NCBI GenBank assembly: GCA_041612005.1
Contig: JBFILW010000042.1
Coordinates: 1 to 17,597 of the forward strand
Origin: JBFILW01 sp041612005
GTDB lineage: Bacteria; Gemmatimonadota; Gemmatimonadetes; Palauibacterales; Palauibacteraceae
Reading direction: 5' to 3'
Length of the DNA: 17,597 nucleotides
In this document: positions 1 through 6,690 of the stretch, one piece after another
How positions within the stretch are numbered: position 1 is the first letter of the stretch
How the letters are laid out: every line of letters starts with the position of its first letter
Notes under the pieces: model-generated
What the model saw: the letters and a program-made list of their open reading frames with translations, nothing else
The model's database searches: none
Told to the model about the DNA's origin: nothing
Program-made: the position numbers and the translations under genes

Positions 1-1
1 G

Positions 2-709
2 GTGACGAACCGCAAGGCGCGCGATGCCCTGGGCGACGATTCGCACCGCGGCGCGATGCGTTCCAGCTTCGTGTACCGCGGCGTCGAGGGTCGCGTTTAC
101 AAGATCGAACGTCTCGACACGGAGCTGGGGGTGATCACGAACATGGCCGTGGAGAGGCGGGGAAGCGGCTACGACTACCCGACCTACCAGGCGGCTGCCG
201 CCACCGCGCGCTGGGACAGCGCGGCGAGCCGCTGGGTCCTGGAAGATGGTCGCCTCGTTTATCTCCCCGAGAGCGAACGCAATATTACGTTTCGCTTCGC
301 GGAGCTGTGGCAGCAGCATTTCACGGAGAAGCCGCGCGAACTCCTGGCCCGACCAAAGGATCAGGAAGAAATGCGTTACGCCGAGCTGGGCAAGTTCATC
401 GAAGCGATCCAGCGCTCGGGGGGCAAAGCCCGCAAGCTGGAAGTACAGCGGGCGTTGCGGCTCGCCTTCCCTTTCGCCTGCTTCATCATCGTGCTGTTTG
501 GTGTGCCGCTCGCCAATTCGACTCGCCGCGGAGGAACACCGGCGTCGATCGGTATCGCACTGCTCACCACGATTCTGCTCCTGCTGCTGGCGCGAATATC
601 GGAGGCGCTGGGAGTGGGTGGCGTCATCCCGCCCGTAGCAGCGGCCTGGCTCCCCAACGTGGTCTTCCTCGGGGTTGGGCTGTGGCTCATGGCCACGACC
701 CGTACCTGA
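2..709 (+). CDS. LptF/LptG family lipopolysaccharide-export permease, C-terminal part
   Basis: This is the inner-membrane permease half of the Lpt system, which extracts lipopolysaccharide and hands it to the periplasmic bridge. The frame is open from the window edge, so the N-terminus is missing: about 235 residues are visible, against roughly 360 or more in the family. The visible part begins in the periplasmic beta-jellyroll region. It then has the linker 'EEMRYAELGKFIEAI' (about residues 122-136) and a 'KLEVQRALRLAFPFACFII' segment leading into three hydrophobic helices (about 151-171, 178-198 and 206-230). That layout is typical of LptF/LptG C-termini; which paralogue it is cannot be decided. 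It ends with TGA, 31 bp before the stop of the convergent wzz-like gene. It is probably a housekeeping neighbour rather than part of the glycan locus. The GTG at position 2 is likely internal. Confidence 0.85.
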   Translation: MTNRKARDALGDDSHRGAMRSSFVYRGVEGRVYKIERLDTELGVITNMAVERRGSGYDYPTYQAAAATARWDSAASRWVLEDGRLVYLPESERNITFRFAELWQQHFTEKPRELLARPKDQEEMRYAELGKFIEAIQRSGGKARKLEVQRALRLAFPFACFIIVLFGVPLANSTRRGGTPASIGIALLTTILLLLLARISEALGVGGVIPPVAAAWLPNVVFLGVGLWLMATTRT

Positions 710-740
710 CGGGAAAAGGGACGCTTCCGGTGAGGTCGAG

Positions 741-1835
741 CTAGGCGCCGCGGCGTCGCAAGCGGGACCAGAACGACCGGAACTCGCCCACCGTCTCATC
801 GCGCAGATGTACGAACTCCGCGAACTCGCCCGGATCGTGGGCGCGGGCGCCTCTCAGGAACTCTGACGTGACGGCGTAGAGCACCGCGACCAACAGTCCG
901 ATGATCGCGGCTAGGACGGCCTTGAGAATGAGGTTTCGCTTGTCCGGCCGGGGAGGAAGTGCGGGGTGATCGACCATCGTGATCACCGGAGTATTACGAA
1001 CTTCGTCGATGCGGGCAGTTTCATAGCTCTCGGCCAAAGAGCCGTGGATGGCCTCCCGAAGCGCGACCTGGCGCTGAAGGCGGCCGTACTCGAATTGCAG
1101 CTCGGGAGACGTATCCCAACCGCGCCGATTGCCCGCCAGGAAGCGGGACATCCTGTCCTCGGCCTCCTCCAGCTCAATCCGGGCCTGCTCCAGGCGGCCC
1201 TCCACGAAGCGCCGTTCCTCACCCGCCTGCGACTGCCGCGCGCGGAGGTTGAAATCGTTGACCCTCTCGATCACGCGCGCCAGAACCTGCTGCGCGAGAT
1301 CCGGGGAGCGTGACTCGTAGAAGACCTGTACCATGCCGACCTCCGTCTGCACCACCGCCCGCAGGTCCTCGCTCAGGCGCTTGCGCGCCTCGAGTAGCTG
1401 CTCCGGCCGGGAATCCGCTCCGATCCGGTAGAAGTCGATCAGCGTGCCCCGCCGCTCTGTGGCTCCGTCGTCCCCGGCGATCACGTAACTGTGATCGACG
1501 GTCGAATCGAGGAGCTCGCGGGATGAAAGAAGCGCGACATAAAACTCCGGCGACTCCCCCGACTCACCAGCCGGGATCCTGAAACCGAGCGAGGCCGCCA
1601 ACCCGGAGAGCTGCGATACGCTCGCGTTGTCTGACTGCGGGAGGAAAGAAGCGGTCGACGTATACGTGGCGGGAAGAATCAGCGTCACGACCACCGCGAT
1701 GACCGCGAACACGAGCGGCAGCCTGAGGATGGCTCGCCGGTGTCGGAGGAGGACGCTTCCGAGGCGGACGAAGGATACGCGTTCCTCGTCGGCGTCGTAC
1801 GGCAATTCTCTGCGGAGCGGCTCGGTTTCTGACAT
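741..1835 (-). CDS. Wzz/chain-length determinant family protein (no kinase domain)
   Basis: This is an inner-membrane polysaccharide co-polymerase that would set chain length together with the Wzy-like protein at 11918-13375. It is 364 residues when started at the ATG whose complement is at 1833-1835. A basic N-terminal stretch leads into a first membrane helix (about residues 39-57). A periplasmic region follows, with a charged, coiled-coil-prone segment at about 200-275. The signature proline-rich 'PALPPRPDKRNLI' (291-303) then runs into a second helix (about 302-322). The C-terminal tail is about 40 residues and has no Walker motifs and no tyrosine cluster, so no BY-kinase is fused. The open frame continues upstream to 2519, but that part lies antisense to cysQ and has no Wzz-like features. 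I see no clear Shine-Dalgarno. The gene is transcribed away from the sulfation operon. Confidence 0.88.
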   Translation of the reverse strand: MSETEPLRRELPYDADEERVSFVRLGSVLLRHRRAILRLPLVFAVIAVVVTLILPATYTSTASFLPQSDNASVSQLSGLAASLGFRIPAGESGESPEFYVALLSSRELLDSTVDHSYVIAGDDGATERRGTLIDFYRIGADSRPEQLLEARKRLSEDLRAVVQTEVGMVQVFYESRSPDLAQQVLARVIERVNDFNLRARQSQAGEERRFVEGRLEQARIELEEAEDRMSRFLAGNRRGWDTSPELQFEYGRLQRQVALREAIHGSLAESYETARIDEVRNTPVITMVDHPALPPRPDKRNLILKAVLAAIIGLLVAVLYAVTSEFLRGARAHDPGEFAEFVHLRDETVGEFRSFWSRLRRRGA

Positions 1836-1970
1836 TGTCGGAGTAAGGTTAGTCGGGCCGATATATGGGCACAAGCAAGCGCGGCTGCGCTCTCCCACGG
1901 GCCTCCGGCGGCCGTCAGCCAACGTCGCGGACCTTGCGCCGTTCGGGTGACCGGCGGAGAATGGGCCGCC
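1836..1970. promoter_or_regulatory. Divergent intergenic region, probable promoters for wzz-like gene and sulfation operon
   Basis: These 135 bp separate two divergently transcribed genes, so both promoters should lie here. It contains a local AT-rich spot (ATATAT at 1861-1866) in an otherwise GC-rich stretch. It also contains an imperfect GC inverted repeat around 1898-1916 (ACGGGCC and GGCCGT arms). I could not find a -35/-10 pair with normal spacing on either strand, so no promoter box is claimed. The assignment rests on position. Confidence 0.4.
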
Positions 1971-2864
1971 ATGAGCCTTTCCCGCTGGTTTCCTGATCAG
2001 CTTCCGGAGTCGGTCGGACAACACGCAGACGACCTCTACCTGGCGGCGGACGCCGCACTGCGCGGCGGCGATGCCGCGATGCGATACTACGGCGTCACGT
2101 CGCTGCAAGTGAGCGACAAGGGTCACAACGATCCGGTGACCGAGGCGGATCGGGCCGCGAATCGGGCTATCCTGAAGCTGTTGGCGGCTGAGCGCCCGGA
2201 CGACGTTGTCCTCAGCGAAGAGTCGCCGCCGCCCGCGCCCGAGAAGCGTGGTGGCCGCCTCTGGGTGGTGGACCCACTGGACGGCACGAAAGAGTTCATC
2301 GCGCGCAACGGCGAGTTCTGCGTGATGGTCGGCCTCGCGGAGGCGGGGGGAGCGAGGCTCGGAGCCGTGTATCAGCCGGATCCGCGGCTCCTCTACCTCG
2401 GGACCGTCGATGGGGGTGCGTGGATGGTGGACCTCGGGGAGCCGGAGCCCGCGGCTCACAGTCTGTCCGCCGCGACCCGCGGACCGCCGCCGCTTCGCCT
2501 GGTGGAGTCTCGATCGCACCCGGACGAACTCCTGCGTCGACTGGAGCAGGAGCTTGGCGAAGTCAGGGTTGTTCAGTCCGGCTCAGTGGGGATAAAATGC
2601 GCTCTCGTGGCGCGTGGCCAAGCTGACCTGTACGTCCATCCGGTTCCCTTCCTCAAAGAGTGGGATACCTGCGCCCCCGAGGCGATTCTTCGCGGGGCGG
2701 GCGGACTCGTCACCGACTGCGCCGGCCAGCCGCTGGAATACGGGAAGGTTGAGCCGCCGCAGCCTGGCGGGATTTTTGCTGCGTGTGCCGACGTGTGGGT
2801 TTCTGAAGCGCCGATTGTGCGGCGCATCGCGGCCCCGTTATTCGCGGGCGGGAGCGGTCATTGA
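1971..2864 (+). CDS. cysQ: 3'(2'),5'-bisphosphate nucleotidase, CysQ/BPNT1-like (PAP phosphatase)
   Basis: This Mg-dependent phosphatase of the inositol-monophosphatase superfamily would hydrolyse 3'-phosphoadenosine 5'-phosphate (PAP), the by-product of sulfotransferases, to AMP. It has 297 residues. All metal-site motifs are present: 'DPVTEAD' (54-60), 'SEES' (82-85), 'WVVDPLDGTKEFI' (98-110, the DPxDGT signature) and 'WDTCAPEAIL' (231-240). The last motif matches the wording of animal BPNT1-type enzymes closely. 'GSVGIKCALVARGQADLY' (204-221) is the usual pre-motif strand. The ATG at 1971 is chosen because GGAGA lies 10 nt upstream (1956-1960); a GTG at 1947 would add eight residues and has no better support. 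It is the first gene of the long operon, 29 bp before cysC, which supports a PAP-clearing role over an inositol-phosphate role. The exact substrate is inferred. Confidence 0.9.
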   Translation: MSLSRWFPDQLPESVGQHADDLYLAADAALRGGDAAMRYYGVTSLQVSDKGHNDPVTEADRAANRAILKLLAAERPDDVVLSEESPPPAPEKRGGRLWVVDPLDGTKEFIARNGEFCVMVGLAEAGGARLGAVYQPDPRLLYLGTVDGGAWMVDLGEPEPAAHSLSAATRGPPPLRLVESRSHPDELLRRLEQELGEVRVVQSGSVGIKCALVARGQADLYVHPVPFLKEWDTCAPEAILRGAGGLVTDCAGQPLEYGKVEPPQPGGIFAACADVWVSEAPIVRRIAAPLFAGGSGH

Positions 2865-2882
2865 GGCCGTAACTCGTTAACT

Positions 2883-2890
2883 GGAGAAGA
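2883..2890 (+). promoter_or_regulatory. Ribosome-binding site fixing the GTG start of cysC
   Basis: GGAGAAGA lies three bases before the GTG at 2894. It is a purine-rich site in an AT-richer gap, and it supports the GTG as the start; no ATG occurs in frame before the conserved 'ITWVESHIGREAREERR' opening of the protein. Confidence 0.55.
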
Positions 2891-2893
2891 GTT

Positions 2894-3550
2894 GTGGGAG
2901 ACACTAAGTCCAAGAATATAACCTGGGTGGAGAGCCACATCGGGCGGGAGGCACGCGAGGAGAGACGTGGCCACCGGGGCGTTGTGCTGTGGTTCACCGG
3001 CCTCTCGGGAAGCGGCAAGAGCACCCTCGCCTTGGCTGTCGAGCGATACCTGTTCGAGCGCGGCCATTTCACGTACGTCCTGGACGGCGACAACGTTCGA
3101 CATGGGCTAAATCGTGACCTCGGTTTTTCGCATGAGGACCGCACCGAGAACATCCGACGCATTGGCGAGGTCGCCAAACTGTTCGCCGAAGCCGGCGCGA
3201 TCGTCGCCACGGCGTTCATCTCGCCGTACCGTGAGGACCGCGACAGCGTGCGACGCATGATGTCTCGGGACGGCGACTTCAGAGAGGTGTTCGTTTCCTG
3301 CCCGCTCGAAGTCTGCGAGGAGCGCGATCCGAAGGGCCTCTACAAGAAAGCGCGCGCTGGAGAGATCCCGAACTTCACCGGCATCGGGGCTCCCTATGAG
3401 GCTCCGGAAGTGCCTGAGCTGGTGCTGAAAACGGACCAGCATGACGTCGAGTCTTGTGTCCTGCAGGTCGTGCAGCACCTGGAGGACAACGGCTACATTA
3501 CCGTGCCTGAGAATGAGGTCGCGACGGAGACGACGGGGGCTGCGGTCTGA
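2894..3550 (+). CDS. cysC: Adenylyl-sulfate kinase (APS kinase)
   Basis: This cytoplasmic kinase phosphorylates adenosine 5'-phosphosulfate (APS) with ATP to give PAPS, the sulfate donor for sulfotransferases. It has 218 residues, close to the usual 180-215 with a short extra C-terminal tail. Visible motifs are the N-terminal 'ITWVESHIGREAREERR' (9-25), Walker A 'GLSGSGKST' (36-44), 'LDGDNVRHGLNRDLGFS' (63-79), 'ENIRRIGEVAKLF' (85-97), 'FISPYREDR' (108-116) and the APS-binding lid 'DPKGLYKKARAGEIPNFTG' (145-163). All expected residues are present, so it should be active. It is a stand-alone kinase, not fused to CysN or Sat. The GTG start has a ribosome-binding site at 2883-2890. A 71-bp gap with a hairpin separates it from sat, the enzyme that supplies its substrate. 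Confidence 0.95.
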   Translation: MGDTKSKNITWVESHIGREAREERRGHRGVVLWFTGLSGSGKSTLALAVERYLFERGHFTYVLDGDNVRHGLNRDLGFSHEDRTENIRRIGEVAKLFAEAGAIVATAFISPYREDRDSVRRMMSRDGDFREVFVSCPLEVCEERDPKGLYKKARAGEIPNFTGIGAPYEAPEVPELVLKTDQHDVESCVLQVVQHLEDNGYITVPENEVATETTGAAV

Positions 3551-3556
3551 GTTAGC

Positions 3557-3576
3557 TCGTGCCCGGCGCGGCACGA
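3557..3576 (+). other. Hairpin in the cysC-sat gap
   Basis: A perfect 7-bp inverted repeat, TCGTGCC and GGCACGA with a 6-nt loop, starts six bases after the cysC stop codon. It is followed by CGCCTTTAAT, which has only three consecutive T residues, so it is a poor intrinsic terminator. It might be a partial terminator or an RNA-processing or stability element between the two genes. The function is not shown by sequence alone. Confidence 0.35.
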
Positions 3577-3621
3577 CGCCTTTAATCCATCGATGCATAC
3601 ACAGAGTAGAGTGACGATACG

Positions 3622-4773
3622 ATGACTATCGCACCGTATGGTGGTACGCTCATCAACCGCCGGCCGGATAGCGGCGGTGCCGAGCGGCTCCGAGCGGAGG
3701 CGGCGGACATGTCCGCCATCGCGATGAGCGAGCGCCTCATGAGCGACCTCTATCTGATCGCCGTCGGGGGGCTGTCGCCTCTCACCGGGTTCATGGGGTC
3801 GGCCGATTATGAATCCGTGCTGGCCGACATGAAGCTGGCCGGCGGCCTCCCCTGGGCGATACCAATCGTGCTCCCGGCTACCGCGGAGGAGCTCGAGGCG
3901 CTCACCGTCGGCGATCGCGCGGCCCTGGTGGCGCCGGATGGCCAGGTCGCCGGCGTGATCGAAATCGAGGAGATCTTCGATCGCCAGCTGGAGCGCGAGG
4001 CGGAGTCGGTATACGGCACGACCGACACGGCGCACCCCGGGGTGGCCGCGATCCATCGCATGGGACCGCGCTATGTCGCGGGAGCGATCCACTACCTGTA
4101 TCCCGGCGACATCAGCGGCTTTCCGAAAGAACACCTGACCCCGGAACAGACGCGGGCACGATTCGATGCGGCTGGTTGGAAGACGGTCGTGGCGTTTCAG
4201 ACCCGTAACCCGATCCACCGGGCGCACGAGTATCTTCAGAAGTGCGCGCTGGAGATTGTCGACGGCCTGCTGCTGCACCCGCTCGTCGGCGAGACTAAGA
4301 GCGATGACATTCCGGCTGATGTTCGCATGGAGTGTTACCACACGATCCTCGAGCACTACTATCCCAAGGACCGGGTGCTTCTCTCAGTGTTGCCGGCGGC
4401 CATGCGCTACGCCGGACCACGGGAGGCGATCCATCACTCCATCATGCGGCGGAACTACGGGTGCACGCACTTCATAGTAGGGAGAGACCACGCGGGCGTG
4501 GGCGACTACTACGGCACCTACGACGCGCAGGACATCTTCGACACGATCGATGCGGATGCACTCGGCATCCAGCCACTCAAGTTCGAGCACTCCTTCTGGT
4601 GCAAGCTCACGGGTCAGATGGCGACCGACAAGACCTCTCCGTCCGGGCCGGAGAACCGTGTGTTCCTGTCGGGCACCAAGGTCCGGGAAATGCTGTCTCG
4701 AGGCGAGCGGCCGCCGGCGGAGTTCACCCGCCCCGAAGTTGCGGACGTTCTCATTCGAGCGTACACCAGCTGA
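3622..4773 (+). CDS. sat: ATP sulfurylase (sulfate adenylyltransferase), single-chain Sat type
   Basis: This enzyme joins sulfate and ATP to give APS and pyrophosphate, the first step of sulfate activation in the cytoplasm. The 383 residues match the normal length of the monofunctional bacterial Sat, which is unrelated to the GTP-driven CysD/CysN pair. Key motifs are 'AFQTRNPIHRAHEYLQK' (191-207, the QxRNPxHxxH nucleotide site), 'LLHPLVGETKSDDIP' (217-231) and 'VGRDHAGVGDYYGTYDAQD' (286-304). The C-terminal 'FWCKLTGQMATDKTSPSG' (325-342) sits where many bacterial Sat proteins carry a CxxC...C...H zinc cluster. Here only one cysteine remains, so the zinc site is absent. The ATG at 3622 has no strong Shine-Dalgarno, and a four-codon GTG minicistron ends on it as ATGA. 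Sat lies between cysC and a likely sulfate permease. Confidence 0.95.
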   Translation: MTIAPYGGTLINRRPDSGGAERLRAEAADMSAIAMSERLMSDLYLIAVGGLSPLTGFMGSADYESVLADMKLAGGLPWAIPIVLPATAEELEALTVGDRAALVAPDGQVAGVIEIEEIFDRQLEREAESVYGTTDTAHPGVAAIHRMGPRYVAGAIHYLYPGDISGFPKEHLTPEQTRARFDAAGWKTVVAFQTRNPIHRAHEYLQKCALEIVDGLLLHPLVGETKSDDIPADVRMECYHTILEHYYPKDRVLLSVLPAAMRYAGPREAIHHSIMRRNYGCTHFIVGRDHAGVGDYYGTYDAQDIFDTIDADALGIQPLKFEHSFWCKLTGQMATDKTSPSGPENRVFLSGTKVREMLSRGERPPAEFTRPEVADVLIRAYTS

Positions 4774-4788
4774 CCGGAAGCTGACCGG
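4768..4788 (+). repeat. 10-bp direct repeat, 11-bp period, across the sat stop codon
   Basis: AGCTGACCGG occurs at 4768-4777 and again at 4779-4788, one base apart. The first copy contains the sat stop codon TGA (4771-4773). It looks like a small tandem duplication at the 3' end of the gene. The effect on the protein is nil because the second copy lies after the stop. Confidence 0.6.
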
Positions 4789-4842
4789 TGGCCGAGCGGC
4801 GAGGCCGCGAGCGCAGAGCCGCGCACGACCATCCCCAGCGCC

Positions 4843-4879
4843 ATGATCGCTGACGCAACACCATGAGCGCTGACGCAGC
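4843..4879 (+). repeat. Imperfect 20-bp-period duplication at the start of the permease gene
   Basis: ATGATCGCTGACGCAAC (4843-4859) and ATGAGCGCTGACGCAGC (4863-4879) match at 15 of 17 positions with a 20-bp period. The second copy holds the permease start codon. The first copy starts its own seven-codon reading frame that ends TGA at 4864-4866, overlapping the permease ATG. It is either a duplicated start region or a short leader cistron. Confidence 0.55.
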
Positions 4880-6638
4880 GATCACCCTCGCGGTCGTGTT
4901 GATCACCGTAGTGGCGCTCGTGCGCGAGATGTACTCGCCCGATCTGCTGATGTTGGGGGCGCTCACGGTTCTCTCGCTGGTCGGCGTGGTCACCGTCGAG
5001 GAAGCGCTGGCCGGCTTCGCAAACCCCGCCGTGGTGACAATCGCCTCGCTGTTCGTGGTGGCGGCCGGGCTGCGTGCCACCGGGGCTCTCGAGACGGTCG
5101 GCGGGCTGCTGTTCGGCCGCGGGGGCTCGTTGCGCTTGGTGCTGATCCGACTCAGCGGAATCACGGCCGCCGCATCCGCCTTCCTCAACAATACGGCGAT
5201 CGTCGCCATGGGGATCCCGACGCTCCTCACTTGGTCTCGCCGACGCAGCATCTCGCCGTCGATGCTGCTGATCCCCCTGTCCTACGCTGCGCTGCTCGGC
5301 GGCATGTGCACGCTGATCGGGACAGCGACGAATCTGGTGTCCGATGGGCTGCTGCGCGCACACGGTCTGGCCGGGCTCGAGTTCTTCGAGCTGGCCTGGG
5401 TGGGGATCGCCTGCGTGGTCATTGGGACGCTGTACCTGGCGGTGCTCGGGCCTCTCGTCATCCCCGCGCGCATCCGTGCGGACGAGGGGACGCAAGGGGC
5501 CCGGGAGTACACGATCGAGTTCTGGCTCTCGGCACCCTCGCCGCTGATCGGAAAGCCTGTCGAAGCAGCCGGCCTGCGCAACCTCCCCGGTCTTTTCCTG
5601 GTGCGGATTGAGCGAGAGGAAGACGTGATCTCACCGGTGACGCCGTCGACCGTGCTGCGAGAAGGTGATCGGCTTTCGTTCGCTGGAAGCGTCGATACGA
5701 TTCTCGACCTACGCCGCTTCCGGGGGCTGGAGCCGAGCGTGCGAACGCGACCATCCAGCGCCGCTGATGACTACTTGCAGCTTCACAAGGCCGTCGTCGC
5801 GCGTGGATCGTCCCTGGTCGGCTCCAGCATCCGCGATTCCCACTTTCGGGCCCGCTACGGGGCGGCGGTGATCGGCGTGCATCGGCACGGGGAGCGAATA
5901 GATGGACGAATCGGAGACATCGTGCTCCGGCCGGGAGATTTGCTGGTTCTCGAGTCGACGGCGGGTTTCGTCGAAGCCTTCCGGAACTCGCCCGACTTCT
6001 ACCACGTGACCTCGGTCCGCGACAGCGAGCCTCCCCGCTTCGAGCACGGAGTGCGCGCCATCTTCATTCTCGCCGCGGTGGTGGTGGCGTCCGTGCTCAA
6101 TCTCCTGCCGCTGGCTCTGGCCGCCGTGGCAGGCGCCATCGCCATGGTGCTGTTCAAGTGCGTCTCGGTGGGCGAGGCTCGCCAGGCGGTGAACTGGGGC
6201 GTCGTGCTCATGATCGCGGCGTCTCTCGGTATCGGCGCGGCGCTCGAGACCAGCGGTGCCGCCGGGCAGGTAGCGGATGGCTTGATCTCCGTCGGTCAGC
6301 AGTTCGGAGCACTGGGAGTTCTGGCCGCCGTGTATGTCGTGGCGCTCGTGCTCACACAACTGATCATGAACGCGGCGACGGCGGCCCTCATGTTTCCGAT
6401 CGCCGTCTCGGCGGCTGCCACGCAGGCGCTCGACCCGAGGCCCTTCGTGATCGCGGTCACGGTCGCCGCCTCCCTATCCCTGGCCACACCAATCGGCCAC
6501 CAGACCAACCTTATGGTGTATGCACCGGGCGGGTATCGTTTCTCGGACTTTGCCCGGGTCGGACTGCCGTTGCAGATCGTGCTGGGCGGCGTCTGCGTGG
6601 CGCTGATTCCGTTCCTGTGGCCGCTGACGGCAGGGTGA
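4863..6638 (+). CDS. SLC13/DASS-family anion permease with two RCK-C domains, probable sulfate importer
   Basis: This inner-membrane symporter of the divalent-anion family has 591 residues, the normal size for members with a central regulatory insert. The N-terminal half has about five helices with 'SAFLNNTAIV' (105-114) and 'GTATNLV' (153-159), the SNT-type substrate and Na site. Two TrkA-C/RCK-C domains follow at about 213-285 and 303-380. The C-terminal half carries the repeat motif 'NAATAALM' (503-510) and 'TPIGHQTNLMVYAPGG' (542-557). Family members of this architecture transport sulfate, but dicarboxylate or other anions are possible. Sulfate is inferred here because it follows sat and cysC directly. 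The ATG at 4863 is chosen; the next upstream ATG (4843) is out of frame. No clear Shine-Dalgarno is seen. The RCK-C domains suggest ligand control of transport. Confidence 0.88.
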   Translation: MSADAAITLAVVLITVVALVREMYSPDLLMLGALTVLSLVGVVTVEEALAGFANPAVVTIASLFVVAAGLRATGALETVGGLLFGRGGSLRLVLIRLSGITAAASAFLNNTAIVAMGIPTLLTWSRRRSISPSMLLIPLSYAALLGGMCTLIGTATNLVSDGLLRAHGLAGLEFFELAWVGIACVVIGTLYLAVLGPLVIPARIRADEGTQGAREYTIEFWLSAPSPLIGKPVEAAGLRNLPGLFLVRIEREEDVISPVTPSTVLREGDRLSFAGSVDTILDLRRFRGLEPSVRTRPSSAADDYLQLHKAVVARGSSLVGSSIRDSHFRARYGAAVIGVHRHGERIDGRIGDIVLRPGDLLVLESTAGFVEAFRNSPDFYHVTSVRDSEPPRFEHGVRAIFILAAVVVASVLNLLPLALAAVAGAIAMVLFKCVSVGEARQAVNWGVVLMIAASLGIGAALETSGAAGQVADGLISVGQQFGALGVLAAVYVVALVLTQLIMNAATAALMFPIAVSAAATQALDPRPFVIAVTVAASLSLATPIGHQTNLMVYAPGGYRFSDFARVGLPLQIVLGGVCVALIPFLWPLTAG

Positions 6639-6690
6639 GCGGCGGGAGGACTCGACAAACGATCGGGAAAGAATGCACTGTGAAGGCGTG

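Noticed and set aside
1836..2519. Upstream extension of the wzz-like minus-strand frame to 2519
   Set aside because: It lies antisense to cysQ, whose motifs are clear, and the extension is arginine/histidine-rich with no Wzz features. The Wzz homology begins at the Met at 1835.
4614..5495. Long minus-strand frame opposite sat and the permease
   Set aside because: Composition is rich in R, H, Q, D and P without motifs, as expected for antisense of a GC-rich gene; both plus-strand genes are certain.
6644..6650. Strong ribosome-binding-like GGGAGGA after the permease stop
   Set aside because: No ATG, GTG or TTG start lies at a usable distance; the nearest ATG (6673) is over 20 bases away.
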